Part shown: positions 24,737 to 33,065 of the stretch, one piece after another | How positions within the stretch are numbered: the stretch's first letter is position 1 | Layout: each line of letters opens with the position of its first letter | From: Salinibacterium xinjiangense | GTDB lineage: Bacteria > Actinomycetota > Actinomycetes > Actinomycetales > Microbacteriaceae | Assembly: GCF_014645015.1 (NCBI RefSeq) | Contig: NZ_BMLC01000002.1 | Location: 434,001-498,000 of the forward strand | Reading direction: 5' to 3' | Length of the DNA stretch: 64,000 nucleotides | Position numbers and translations under genes: made by a program | The notes under the pieces: generated by a model | The model's database searches: none | Told to the model about the DNA's origin: nothing | What the model saw: only the letters and a program-made list of their open reading frames with translations

Positions 24737-24985
24737 ATGACCGAACAGAATAATCACGATAAGAAAAGTGAATCGCCCGACGTCGAGGGTCGTTACACCG
24801 AGGTCGATGGGCAGGCTCCCGACGCCGTGGCAGTGCACGGCGATTACACGGCGGAGGAAGGCCACCCCGCCTCTGACAGCCTCATCGAGGGCGAATACAC
24901 CGACGTCGAGTCCGATCCGGATGCCCACGATCGCGACGGAATCGAGGGCCAGTACACGGACTCGGACGAAAAAGACGAAAAATAG
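24737..24985 (+). CDS. Small acidic protein with four GxYT repeats
   Basis: 82 residues, strongly acidic and without hydrophobic segments. Four copies of a short motif [EH]G.YT occur at residues 17-21, 34-38, 51-55 and 70-74, spaced 17, 17 and 19 residues, each followed by acidic residues (EGRYTEVDG, HGDYTAEEG, EGEYTDVES, EGQYTDSDE). It has a very good ribosome site (AAGGAG, 6 nt from the ATG). Probably cytoplasmic and intrinsically disordered. The family is not recognised. It lies between the SorC-type regulator and the operator of glpD and may be part of the same unit. Confidence 0.75.
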   Translation: MTEQNNHDKKSESPDVEGRYTEVDGQAPDAVAVHGDYTAEEGHPASDSLIEGEYTDVESDPDAHDRDGIEGQYTDSDEKDEK

Positions 24986-24990
24986 CGCCC

Positions 24991-25004
24991 TGCACGTACG
25001 TGCA
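24991..25004. promoter_or_regulatory. Putative glycerol-regulon operator, copy 3 (glpD)
   Basis: TGCACGTACGTGCA, a perfect 14-bp palindrome, 98 bp upstream of the glpD start codon. It is the best-conserved of the three copies. Confidence 0.78.
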
Positions 25005-25102
25005 AGTTGGTTGGCCTTTCGGTCACCGCCCCGCGACCCCGTAATACTCTGACTGAACCGCCGGACACGGCGCGAAGCGAATCGACGTGCAGGAATAATC
25101 CC

Positions 25103-26854
25103 ATGACAGATAGCCGCCTTACCGCCCAAACCCGCGACAGCGCGCTGGCCAGACTTGCTGCCAGCGTGAAGCCCGGCCAAGAACTCGACATCCTCGTCAT
25201 CGGCGGGGGAGTGACGGGAGCAGGCATCGCTCTCGATGCCGTCAGCCGCGGGCTGTCTGCCGCGGTCGTCGAGGCCCAGGACTGGGCCTCAGGTACCTCG
25301 AGCCGCTCGAGCAAACTCATGCATGGCGGGTTGCGATACCTGCAGATGCTCGACTTCAAGCTCGTGCTCGAGGCTCTGAAGGAGCGAGACCTGCTACTGA
25401 CCGAGATCGCGCCGCATCTGGTGCGGCCGATCCCCTTCCTATACCCACTGCGTCACCGCGTCTTCGAACGACTGTTCGTGGGCGCGGGAATCATGCTCTA
25501 TGACCTGCTGGCGAGCGCCAGAACGGGGAAAAGGGCACTGCCCTTCCACCGCCACCTGTCACGCAAGGCCCTCAACGAGACGTTCCCGGATTTCGCGAAG
25601 GATGCTGCGGTGGGTGCAATCGAGTACTGGGATGCGAACGTCGACGACGCTCGATTCGTGCTCACGGTATTGCGAACCGCCGTCGAGCGTGGCGCCCACG
25701 CTGCCGCCCGGACCCAGGTCGTCGAGCTCACCAAGAATGCGGCGGGAGCCGTCGACGGTGCAGTGCTGATGGACCTCGAGACCGGGTCGACCTTCACGGT
25801 CAAGGCGAAAACGGTCATCAGTTCGACCGGCGTCTGGACGGAGGAGTCCCAGTCGCTGGCCGGCAATGACGGTGGGCTGCGCGTACTCGCATCCAAGGGC
25901 ATCCACATCGTCGTACCCCGCGACCGTATCGAAGGTAGCGCGGGCCTCATCCTGCAAACGTCCAAGAGTGTGCTCTTCGTCATCCCGTGGTCGCGCTATT
26001 GGGTGATCGGCACGACCGATACCCCGTGGACCGAAGACCTGATGAATCCGGTCGCCACCGCCACCGATATCGATTACGTCATCGCCGAGGCCAATAAGGT
26101 GCTCGCACGCCCGATCAGCCATGCCGATGTCGTCGGAACCTGGGCGGGACTCCGCCCGCTCCTGCAGCCGGGGACGAAGACCGGTACGCAGTCTGCGAAG
26201 GTTTCACGCGAGCACACCGTCGCATCCTCCGTTCCCGGGTTGGTCTCGATCGCCGGGGGCAAGTTCACCACCTACCGAGTGATGGCCAAGGATGCTGTCG
26301 ACTTTTCCCTCGGGGCAGCCGCGAAGGGCCGCCCCTCGGTGACCGAGCACATCCCGCTTATCGGCGCAGACGGCTTCAAGGCGGCGGAGCGGGAGCTGCG
26401 CTCCATCATCGACGGCCTCGGCTGGTCGTCGAGCATGACCGATCACCTGTTCCACCGATACGGAGCGAACGTCCGCGATATCGCAGAGATCGCGCAAAAC
26501 GACCCCAGCCTCGCGATGCCGCTGGAGCATGCACCGGCTTATCTGCGGGCCGAGATCGTGTACGCGATCACTCACGAGGGTGCGCTGCATCTCGACGACC
26601 TCATGATGCGCCGCACCCGCATGGTGTACGAATACCTCGATGAGGCGATGGATGCCCTTCCTGAGGTTGCGGAGCTGGCGAAGTCCGTGCTCGGCTGGAG
26701 TGACGAGCAGGCCGCGCGCGAGACCGAGCTCTATCGCAAGAGGGCAGCCGCGGATGCGGACGCCGCAGACCAGCCGGACGACGCGAGCGCCGCTCGCGTT
26801 CGAGCGGCCGCCGTCGAGATCGTTCCGATGGTTGCCCTCGGGGCATCATCGTAA
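25103..26854 (+). CDS. glpD: Glycerol-3-phosphate dehydrogenase (FAD)
   Basis: Oxidises sn-glycerol 3-phosphate to dihydroxyacetone phosphate and passes electrons to the respiratory quinone pool at the membrane. The 583 residues show the FAD dinucleotide motif IGGGVTGAGIALDAVSRG (33-50), the DAO signature SGTSSRSSKLMHGGLRYL, FHRHLSRKALNETFP, VIGTTDTPW and GGKFTTYRVMA, and the C-terminal helical domain ending in RRTRMVYE and GWSDEQAARETELY. ATG 25103 follows AGGA by 8 nt; the longer frame from 25007 overlaps the promoter region. The operator at 24991-25004 lies upstream. Confidence 0.95.
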   Translation: MTDSRLTAQTRDSALARLAASVKPGQELDILVIGGGVTGAGIALDAVSRGLSAAVVEAQDWASGTSSRSSKLMHGGLRYLQMLDFKLVLEALKERDLLLTEIAPHLVRPIPFLYPLRHRVFERLFVGAGIMLYDLLASARTGKRALPFHRHLSRKALNETFPDFAKDAAVGAIEYWDANVDDARFVLTVLRTAVERGAHAAARTQVVELTKNAAGAVDGAVLMDLETGSTFTVKAKTVISSTGVWTEESQSLAGNDGGLRVLASKGIHIVVPRDRIEGSAGLILQTSKSVLFVIPWSRYWVIGTTDTPWTEDLMNPVATATDIDYVIAEANKVLARPISHADVVGTWAGLRPLLQPGTKTGTQSAKVSREHTVASSVPGLVSIAGGKFTTYRVMAKDAVDFSLGAAAKGRPSVTEHIPLIGADGFKAAERELRSIIDGLGWSSSMTDHLFHRYGANVRDIAEIAQNDPSLAMPLEHAPAYLRAEIVYAITHEGALHLDDLMMRRTRMVYEYLDEAMDALPEVAELAKSVLGWSDEQAARETELYRKRAAADADAADQPDDASAARVRAAAVEIVPMVALGASS

Positions 26855-26934
26855 CGAAACCACGTCGGCCGGTTTCGGCCTGATCGCCGTATCATAGCCC
26901 TCGACCGGTCGTGGTGGTCGGTCGTCGACAGGAG

Positions 26935-26967
26935 GCCCTGACCCGCTACATGCGGGTTGGGGCTTTT
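26935..26967 (+). terminator. Probable terminator downstream of glpD
   Basis: GCCC, a TG mismatch, ACCCGC, a 5-nt loop TACAT, GCGGGT, TG and GGGC form an interrupted 10-bp stem, followed by TTTT. It lies 80 bp after the glpD stop and before the oxidoreductase gene on the same strand. Confidence 0.75.
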
Positions 26968-27020
26968 CTGTGTCACCGTGGAATACAGATGCTGCAACGA
27001 TGGTTTATCGAAGCATGCGT

Positions 27021-27039
27021 TTGCATTGATATGGTGCAA
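27021..27039. promoter_or_regulatory. Inverted repeat upstream of the LLM oxidoreductase
   Basis: TTGCA and TGCAA are perfect arms separated by nine bases, ending 18 bp before the GTG start and overlapping an AT-richer stretch likely to hold the promoter. It is a candidate operator; no regulator is encoded next to it. Confidence 0.45.
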
Positions 27040-27057
27040 TGATACGAAGGAGCCACC

Positions 27058-28089
27058 GTGGCACAGCAGGTCGAGTTCGGTCTGGACACGTTTGGGGACG
27101 TCACGGTCGACGCCGACGGTTCGGCGATCAGCCAGGCGCAGGTGATTCGCAACCTCGTCGCGGAAGCCGTGCTGGCCGATGAGATCGGCATTGACTTCAT
27201 CGGGGTCGGCGAGCATCATCGCCAGGATTTTGCGGTGTCTGCCCCGGAGGTCGTCCTCGCTGGCATCGCCACTGCCACGAAGAACATCCATCTCGGTTCT
27301 GCCGTGACGGTTCTGAGTTCGGATGACCCGATCCGGGTGTTCCAGCGATTCGCCACCGTCGATGCACTCTCGAACGGTCGGGCCGAAGTCATCCTGGGGC
27401 GGGGATCTTTCACGGAGTCGTTTCCCCTGTTCGGATTCGACCTCGGCCGGTACGAGCAGCTCTTCGAGGAGAAACTCGCGCTCTTTTCCGAACTGCTCAA
27501 AGAGCAGCCGGTCACCTGGAGTGGGGAACTCCGGCCGCCACTGGCCGAGCAGAGCGTGTACCCGCACACCGAGGGCGGCCGTATCAAAACCTGGGTCGGC
27601 GTGGGCGGCAGCCCGGAATCCGTTGTGCGGGCCGCCCGCTACGGCATGCCTCTCGTGCTGGCGATCATCGGCGGCGACCCCGCTCGCTTTGCGCCGTATG
27701 TCGACCTGTTCCATCGCGCACTCGCGCAGCTCGAGAAGCCGGACCTCCCGATTGCCGTGCATTCACCCGGATTCATCGCCGACACCGACGCCGAGGCCGC
27801 AGAACAGTACTGGCTGCACCACAGGGCGATGCGCGACCGCATTGGTGCCGAGAGGGGCTGGCCCGAGACGAGCAGGGCTGAGTACTCGAACGAGATCGAG
27901 CACGGATCCCTCTACCTCGGCTCGCCAGAGACCGTGGCCCGCAAACTCGCGAGCACGATCTCGACCCTCGGCATCCAGCGATTCGACCTCAAGTACAGCG
28001 CCGGAACGCTGCCACACGAACTCATGATGCATTCGATCGAGCTCTACGGATCGACGGTCATCCCGATGGTGAAAGACATGCTCGCCTAA
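27058..28089 (+). CDS. LLM-class flavin-dependent oxidoreductase
   Basis: 343 residues of the luciferase-like monooxygenase superfamily, TIM-barrel flavoproteins that use FMN or F420. Family stretches are clear: FGLDTFGD at the start, AVLADEIGIDFIGVGEHHRQDFAVSAPEVVLAGIATATKNIHLGSAVTVLSSDDPIRVFQ, LGRGSFTESFPLFGFDL, and YLGSPETVARKLASTISTLGIQRFDLKYSAGTLPH near the end. The GTG at 27058 has AAGGAG 5 nt upstream. The physiological substrate and cofactor cannot be told from sequence. Its stop overlaps the stop of the convergent DUF4349 gene by 4 bp. Confidence 0.9.
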   Translation: MAQQVEFGLDTFGDVTVDADGSAISQAQVIRNLVAEAVLADEIGIDFIGVGEHHRQDFAVSAPEVVLAGIATATKNIHLGSAVTVLSSDDPIRVFQRFATVDALSNGRAEVILGRGSFTESFPLFGFDLGRYEQLFEEKLALFSELLKEQPVTWSGELRPPLAEQSVYPHTEGGRIKTWVGVGGSPESVVRAARYGMPLVLAIIGGDPARFAPYVDLFHRALAQLEKPDLPIAVHSPGFIADTDAEAAEQYWLHHRAMRDRIGAERGWPETSRAEYSNEIEHGSLYLGSPETVARKLASTISTLGIQRFDLKYSAGTLPHELMMHSIELYGSTVIPMVKDMLA

Positions 28090-28997
28090 TCGGTTGCGGG
28101 CGTATTGGCCGGTTGCTCTGCCGCGGGCCGGGGCGCCCTCGCCGAGCGACGTCTCAGGATCACGACGACGACCAGCGCGGTGATGCCGATGAAGGTGAGC
28201 CACGGCAGCAGCACCCCGAACACGACGAGAAGTCCAGCGAAGAACGCAATGAACGAGGCCCAGCCCGCCGTGATCCCGTCGAAGAAATTGTCGGGCTGCA
28301 GGGGCGGGGCGGTGAAGTCCGACACCAGGTTCAGGGTGACCGTCGACAGGCTGACCTGGTCAGCGAGGTAGCGCCGCTGGCTTTCGAGGCTCTCCAGCTG
28401 GGCCTGGCGGTCTGAGATCGCCGTCTCGAGGGTGATGAGATTCTCGGTGTCAGCGGCTGTCGACAACAGCGTGAGTAACCGGTCGACGGATGCGCTCAGC
28501 GCCGTGATCCTGGCATCCAGATCCTGGGTCTCCATCGTCACATCCGCGGAGTTCAGCGACACCTCCTGCACCGCTCCGAGCTTCCTGAGCTTGTCGAGGG
28601 TGGCCGTCAGCGTGTCCGACGGGACGCGGATGGTCAGGGTCGCGCTGCCGTCGTTGCCGTTGACGGGAGCGGTTTCGGAGCGGCCGTCGACCCGGCCTCC
28701 CGACTGTTCGACGATGCGGACGGCGTCTGCTGCGGCATCCACCGGCTTATCGACAGTGATGGTGACGTAACCGGTGACGATGACCTGGCGACCCGAGTCT
28801 GCTGTCGAGTCTGCAGCGATCGAGTCGCCGCCTGTCAGTTCGCCGCCGTCGCGAGAGAGGAAGGGAGCCTGCTCGGTGGTGATGCCAGGACTGTCGATGG
28901 CTGGGCTGTCGCTGCTCGCACCCGAGCTAGCCGAACACCCGGCCAGGGCCAGCGTGACCCATACTGCCGCTGTGGAAAAGATCAGGATTCGCCTCAT
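28086..28997 (-). CDS. DUF4349-containing lipoprotein
   Basis: 303 residues. The signal peptide RRILIFSTAAVWVTLALAGC has a lipobox with Cys21, so the N-terminus is lipid-anchored outside the cell. Residues about 70-270 match DUF4349: VIVTGYVTITVDKPVDAAADAVRIVEQSGGRVDGRSE, RVPSDTLTATLDKLRKLGAVQEVSLNSADVTMETQDLDARI, a coiled coil (ALSASVDRLLTLL...AISDRQAQLESLESQRRYLADQ) and LSTVTLNL. One C-terminal membrane segment (about 250-285) is followed by a basic tail, as usual in the family. Function unknown; an envelope role is likely. The start at 28997 is chosen by the signal peptide. Confidence 0.88.
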   Translation of the reverse strand: MRRILIFSTAAVWVTLALAGCSASSGASSDSPAIDSPGITTEQAPFLSRDGGELTGGDSIAADSTADSGRQVIVTGYVTITVDKPVDAAADAVRIVEQSGGRVDGRSETAPVNGNDGSATLTIRVPSDTLTATLDKLRKLGAVQEVSLNSADVTMETQDLDARITALSASVDRLLTLLSTAADTENLITLETAISDRQAQLESLESQRRYLADQVSLSTVTLNLVSDFTAPPLQPDNFFDGITAGWASFIAFFAGLLVVFGVLLPWLTFIGITALVVVVILRRRSARAPRPAAEQPANTPATD

Positions 28998-29177
28998 GGC
29001 AACACGGTAGCCCTCCGGCCGAGAAGGCAATACCCAACGTTTCTGTGCGAGCGCGCCGAGGCTGAACTTGGTGCCACCGCGGCGGAGAACGGCGTCAAGC
29101 AAGAGCTGCGTAACTAGCCCGGTTCAGCGCAAGGGGGCGACCGGCGGTGCCTCCCGCTTCGACGTTAAGCTGTGCCC

Positions 29178-29975
29178 ATGGGTTGGTGGAGCACGGTAGT
29201 CGAGAAAATTCGACCGGTGACAACACCGCTGCTCAACATCGCCGACGATGCGGGGGATGGCCCCGTCATCATCCTGATCCACGGTATCGCGTCGTCCGCG
29301 GCCACGTTCAAGCGGCTTGTGCCGCTGTTGACAGACCGCTATCGGTGCATCTCGATCGAACTGCTCGGGTTCGGGGACTCCCCGGCACCCGCCCACTCCA
29401 CCTACACGATCGAAGCGCACGTGGCGGCGATCCATCACACGATCCGCTCACTCCATCTGACGGCACCGTTCGTGCTGGTCGGGCACTCGCTCGGCAGCCT
29501 GCTGTCTGCCCGTTACGCGGCTGTGCATCCGGCGCACGTGTCGCGGCTTGTGTTGGTGAGCCCGCCCGTGTATCTCTCGCCTACCGAGATGGGGGATCCG
29601 CGCGCCCGGTGGCGACTCGGTGCTTATATGCGCGCCTACGAATTCATGCGGGAGAACAAGGAGTTCACGATCGGAAATGTGGAACGGATCGCGAGCCTTT
29701 TCCAGTTGAACGACGTGCTCGAGGTCTCGGAGCGAAACTGGACCCCGTTCATCCTGAGCCTCCAGAATTGCATCGAATCCCAGACCACCGTCAGCGATAT
29801 CGCCTCGATCAGGGTGCCGATCGACGTGATCTATGGCACGCTCGACCAATTTCTCACCCCTGGCACGATGAGCATCATCGAGCAGATGAGGCACGTCACC
29901 ACCCACAGGGTAGAGCTGAGCGATCACCTGATCCGCAAACGGCTCGCGAAGGCCGTGGCCGGCGTCATCAACTAG
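29178..29975 (+). CDS. Alpha/beta-fold hydrolase
   Basis: 265 residues of the alpha/beta hydrolase fold. The oxyanion motif is VIILIHGIASSAATFKRL, the nucleophile elbow GHSLGSL has Ser104, the acid is in VIYGTLDQFL and the histidine in ELSDHLIRKR near the C-terminus. The lid region (about 140-200) is rich in charged residues. No signal peptide. The ATG at 29178 is preferred to a GTG two codons earlier. The substrate is not predictable; an esterase or C-C hydrolase is possible. Confidence 0.85.
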   Translation: MGWWSTVVEKIRPVTTPLLNIADDAGDGPVIILIHGIASSAATFKRLVPLLTDRYRCISIELLGFGDSPAPAHSTYTIEAHVAAIHHTIRSLHLTAPFVLVGHSLGSLLSARYAAVHPAHVSRLVLVSPPVYLSPTEMGDPRARWRLGAYMRAYEFMRENKEFTIGNVERIASLFQLNDVLEVSERNWTPFILSLQNCIESQTTVSDIASIRVPIDVIYGTLDQFLTPGTMSIIEQMRHVTTHRVELSDHLIRKRLAKAVAGVIN

Positions 29976-30196
29976 CCCTCGGATTCCCGCGCGGGAAGGG
30001 AGAGTCGCGGCCGCCGCACTCCACGAGTCCGGCCCATGCGCCGCCGCGTTTGGCGAGGATGTCGACGTATGGTCGCACCAGGGGCTGCGCCACGAGTTCG
30101 AATCCATTCCTGCCCCCGCAACGACGGCGAGGCCCGCCGGCTGCTCTCCCGACCCGGCAATTCTACGGGCGAGCCGCAGCCCCCTAGGGTGGAGGG

Positions 30197-31171
30197 ATGC
30201 GCACAACACCCATGACCAGGCTCGGCCGTTCAGTCTCAGCGATCGGGCTCGGCACGTGGCAACTCGGTGCCGACTGGGGAGATGTCAGCGAGACGGATGC
30301 CACGGCGATCCTTGAGGCGTCGGTCGAGTCTGGTGTGACGATCTTCGACACCGCCGACGTCTACGGTGACGGGCGCAGCGAGCAGATCATCGGTCGCTTT
30401 GCGGCGTCGCATCCCGAGGTTTTCATCGCCACCAAGATAGGTCGGCGGCTCGAGCAGGTGCCCGAGAACTACTCGATGGAGAATTTCCGGGCCTGGACCG
30501 ACCGTTCCCGCGCCAACCTCGGCACGGACACCCTCGACCTGGTGCAGCTGCATTGTCCGCCGAGCGCCGTTATCGAGAGCGACGCCGTCTTCGACAACCT
30601 CGACTCCCTCGTAGAAGAGGGAGCGATTGCCCATTACGGGGTGAGCGTCGAGACCGCAGACCAGGCACTCACCGCGATTGCGCGACCCGGGGTCGCCAGC
30701 GTACAGATCATCCTGAACGCTTTCAGGCTGAAGCCCCTCGATGCCGTACTGCCTGCTGCGATCGACGCAGGCGTTGCGATCATCGCGAGGGTGCCACTCG
30801 CCTCCGGCCTGCTGAGTGGAAAATACACGAAAGACACCACGTTCGCGGCCGACGATCACCGCAACTACAACCGCCACGGGGCGGCGTTCGACGTGGGAGA
30901 GACGTTCTCGGGCGTCGACTACGACGAGGGCGTTGCCGCAGCACAGGAGTTCGCGGCGCTCGCGGAACAGATCGGATTGACGGCCCCCGTCGCAGCGCTC
31001 GCGTGGCTCTCCCAGCTCCCCGGCGTCACCACGGTGATCCCGGGCGCTCGGAATGTCGCCCAGGCCGAATCGAACGCATCAGCGGGTGCGGTGAAATTGC
31101 TCGACCTCACCCCGCAGATCCGTGAGCTGTACGACCGTCGGTTCCGCGCCGAGATCCACCACCGCTGGTAG
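30197..31171 (+). CDS. Aldo/keto reductase
   Basis: 324 residues of the AKR superfamily (voltage-gated channel beta-subunit or YajO-like branch), NADPH-dependent carbonyl reductases. The catalytic tetrad is visible: Asp and Tyr in FDTADVYGDG, Lys in FIATKIGRR, His in LVQLHCPP. The cofactor-binding end reads VTTVIPGARNVAQAESNASA. GGAGGG sits directly before the ATG. It stands alone after a 221-bp gap in which I see no gene, and before the promoter of the exopolysaccharide operon. Confidence 0.9.
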   Translation: MRTTPMTRLGRSVSAIGLGTWQLGADWGDVSETDATAILEASVESGVTIFDTADVYGDGRSEQIIGRFAASHPEVFIATKIGRRLEQVPENYSMENFRAWTDRSRANLGTDTLDLVQLHCPPSAVIESDAVFDNLDSLVEEGAIAHYGVSVETADQALTAIARPGVASVQIILNAFRLKPLDAVLPAAIDAGVAIIARVPLASGLLSGKYTKDTTFAADDHRNYNRHGAAFDVGETFSGVDYDEGVAAAQEFAALAEQIGLTAPVAALAWLSQLPGVTTVIPGARNVAQAESNASAGAVKLLDLTPQIRELYDRRFRAEIHHRW

Positions 31172-31542
31172 TACAGGGAGTGTTCCGTCAGTGGGGCCTG
31201 TCCCCTCAGCGTTGTGTAACCAACGCGCAAACAGTGCTGGTCTAATCTCGGACCAATAATGCTGCTGCACGGCGTGTCGACTTGCGCTCCGGCTCTCACT
31301 CAAAATTTTCTTGACGCAGTGGGCGCTCAGCACTAACCTGACTTTACTTCGGAAACCCGACCGAAGCGTCAGCAATTACCCGAAAAATCCGCTGGCTCGT
31401 GCACCACCTGTACCCAGCAGGCAAAATCCATGAACGCTCCTCCCGAGGTGTTTTTCGCGCGCCCAATCCAGCCCGAACAGCACAGAATTTTTCTCGCCCC
31501 TCTCGCGTCAGTCACGTCTGACTCCCAGGCACGGAGCACGCA
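31172..31542 (+). other. Gap with promoter and long leader of the exopolysaccharide operon
   Basis: 371 bp without a gene. It holds the promoter at 31311-31339 and a leader of roughly 197 nt. The leader has two small hairpins: CTTCGG/CCGAAG starting at about 31347, close to the predicted transcript start, and AGTCA/TGACT with a CGTC loop at about 31509-31522, close to the ribosome site GGAG. No known riboswitch class is recognised. Confidence 0.6.
31311..31339 (+). promoter_or_regulatory. Sigma70-like promoter of the exopolysaccharide operon
   Basis: TTGACG (31311-31316), a 17-bp spacer, and TAACCT (31334-31339). The predicted start near 31346 is about 197 nt before the GTG of the phosphoglycosyl transferase gene. 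Confidence 0.72.
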
Positions 31543-33063
31543 GTGAGCGGCATCCTGCGCCTCGGCCTGGCGTCGTCGCGGTCCCGCGCGATCGACATGC
31601 CGGCGGCCGCCCCCTCGCGCACGGCCTCAGCTACTCGCGCTCCGAAAGCAGCTTCTGCCTCCTGGGCCCACCGCCAGGTGCACGCTCGCCGACTGACCGA
31701 TCTGGTCGTCGTTCTCGTCGCGGTCGTGGCGTCCGTCGCCACTGGGATCTGGACCGGGCTCAACTCCTGGGGCCCAGCGGGGCACCAGGTCGAGATCGCC
31801 GCAGCGTTCACCCTGATCTGGTTCGGAGCCCTGCGTGTCCGTCGTACGTCTGAGCTTCGGTCTGTGGGTCGCAGCAGCGAACTCGGACGGGTGGTCGGCG
31901 CAACCCTCGCGGCATTCGGGGTGCTCGCCGCTGTCAACGGATTTGTCGGCGTCGACGGGCTGCGAGCGTATCTGTTGGTCGGCCTTCCCATCGGACTTCT
32001 GCTTCTCGTCGCGGGCCGCACGTTCTGGCGACGTCGGCTGGACGCGGATCGAGCGCTCGGGCTGAGCCTGCCTCGGGTCGTCGTCGTCGGTGCAGCTGCT
32101 GACATCGATTTCGTGGTCGAGCAACTCGCACGCTCGACAACCCCCCGGTATGTGGTCGCGGGTGCGGTTCTGTCTGAGGGTCTCCTGGCAACTGGCGCCG
32201 CGGCGTCGGCCGGATTGTCCCCCGTCGACAGGACGAGTGCCGTGACTGACGCGATCGCCGTCGCGAACGCTGACCTCGTCATTCTCGCCAGCCACCCGGG
32301 GGACGGGGGCGAGTTCGTGCGCGCGCTGTCCTGGCGGCTGGAATCCAGTCAGGCAGAGCTGGTGCTCGCGTGGTGCCTCGATTCGGTCGACCGATCTCGG
32401 GTGCGCTTCGACACGATAGATGGACTTCCTCTCATGCATGTCGCCACTCCGACATTCTCCGGTGGCAAGCACCGCACGAAGCGGGCGATGGATGTGGTGG
32501 CCTCCGGGCTGGCGCTGCTCTTCCTCGCGCCGCTTTTCGGAGTGATCGCCCTTTTTATCCGCCGTGACACCGCCGGTCCGGTGTTTTTCCGGCAGGAGCG
32601 CGTCGGTGTGGACGGCACCAGGTTCTCGATGGTCAAATTCCGTTCGATGACCACGACCGCCGAGGCGGATCTTGCCGCGCTGCTCGAGCAGAACGAGGGC
32701 AACGGTCTGCTCTTCAAGCTGCGCTCCGACCCGCGCGTAACCCGAGTGGGCTCCGTGCTGCGCCGCTACTCGCTGGACGAGCTTCCCCAACTGTGGAACA
32801 TCTTCGTGGGGCACATGAGCATCGTTGGCCCGCGCCCTCCACTCGTGCGCGAGGCCGAGCAGTATGACGATCGAGTACAGCGTCGGCTCTACATCAAGCC
32901 CGGTCTCACCGGAGCCTGGCAGGTAGGCGGCCGGTCAGATCTGAGCTGGGAAGAGAGCATCCGCCTCGATCTGAACTATGTGGAGAACTGGTCGCTGCTC
33001 GGTGACCTTCTCATTATGTGGCGCACAGTCGGTGTCGTCATCGGACCGGTAGGGGCGTACTGA
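31543..33063 (+). CDS. Exopolysaccharide phosphoglycosyl transferase (WbaP/CpsE type)
   Basis: 506 residues. It transfers a sugar-1-phosphate from a UDP-sugar to undecaprenyl phosphate and starts the repeat unit of the polysaccharide. Four N-terminal helices (about 45-165) precede a Rossmann-like domain (RVVVVGAAADIDFVVEQLAR...). The catalytic domain begins at KRAMDVVASGLALLFLAPLFG with its re-entrant helix, followed by PVFFRQERVGVDGTRFSMVKFRSM, RRYSLDELPQLWNIFVGHMSIVGPRPPL and YIKPGLTGAWQVGGRSDLSW, the canonical signature. GTG start 8 nt after GGAG. It heads the locus. Confidence 0.94.
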   Translation: MSGILRLGLASSRSRAIDMPAAAPSRTASATRAPKAASASWAHRQVHARRLTDLVVVLVAVVASVATGIWTGLNSWGPAGHQVEIAAAFTLIWFGALRVRRTSELRSVGRSSELGRVVGATLAAFGVLAAVNGFVGVDGLRAYLLVGLPIGLLLLVAGRTFWRRRLDADRALGLSLPRVVVVGAAADIDFVVEQLARSTTPRYVVAGAVLSEGLLATGAAASAGLSPVDRTSAVTDAIAVANADLVILASHPGDGGEFVRALSWRLESSQAELVLAWCLDSVDRSRVRFDTIDGLPLMHVATPTFSGGKHRTKRAMDVVASGLALLFLAPLFGVIALFIRRDTAGPVFFRQERVGVDGTRFSMVKFRSMTTTAEADLAALLEQNEGNGLLFKLRSDPRVTRVGSVLRRYSLDELPQLWNIFVGHMSIVGPRPPLVREAEQYDDRVQRRLYIKPGLTGAWQVGGRSDLSWEESIRLDLNYVENWSLLGDLLIMWRTVGVVIGPVGAY

Positions 33064-33065
33064 CC

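Noticed and set aside
23822-25180. A 452-codon reverse frame opposite the SorC-type regulator and the small acidic protein.
   Set aside because: No domain is seen, and it crosses two genes, an operator and the glpD start, each with better evidence on the plus strand.
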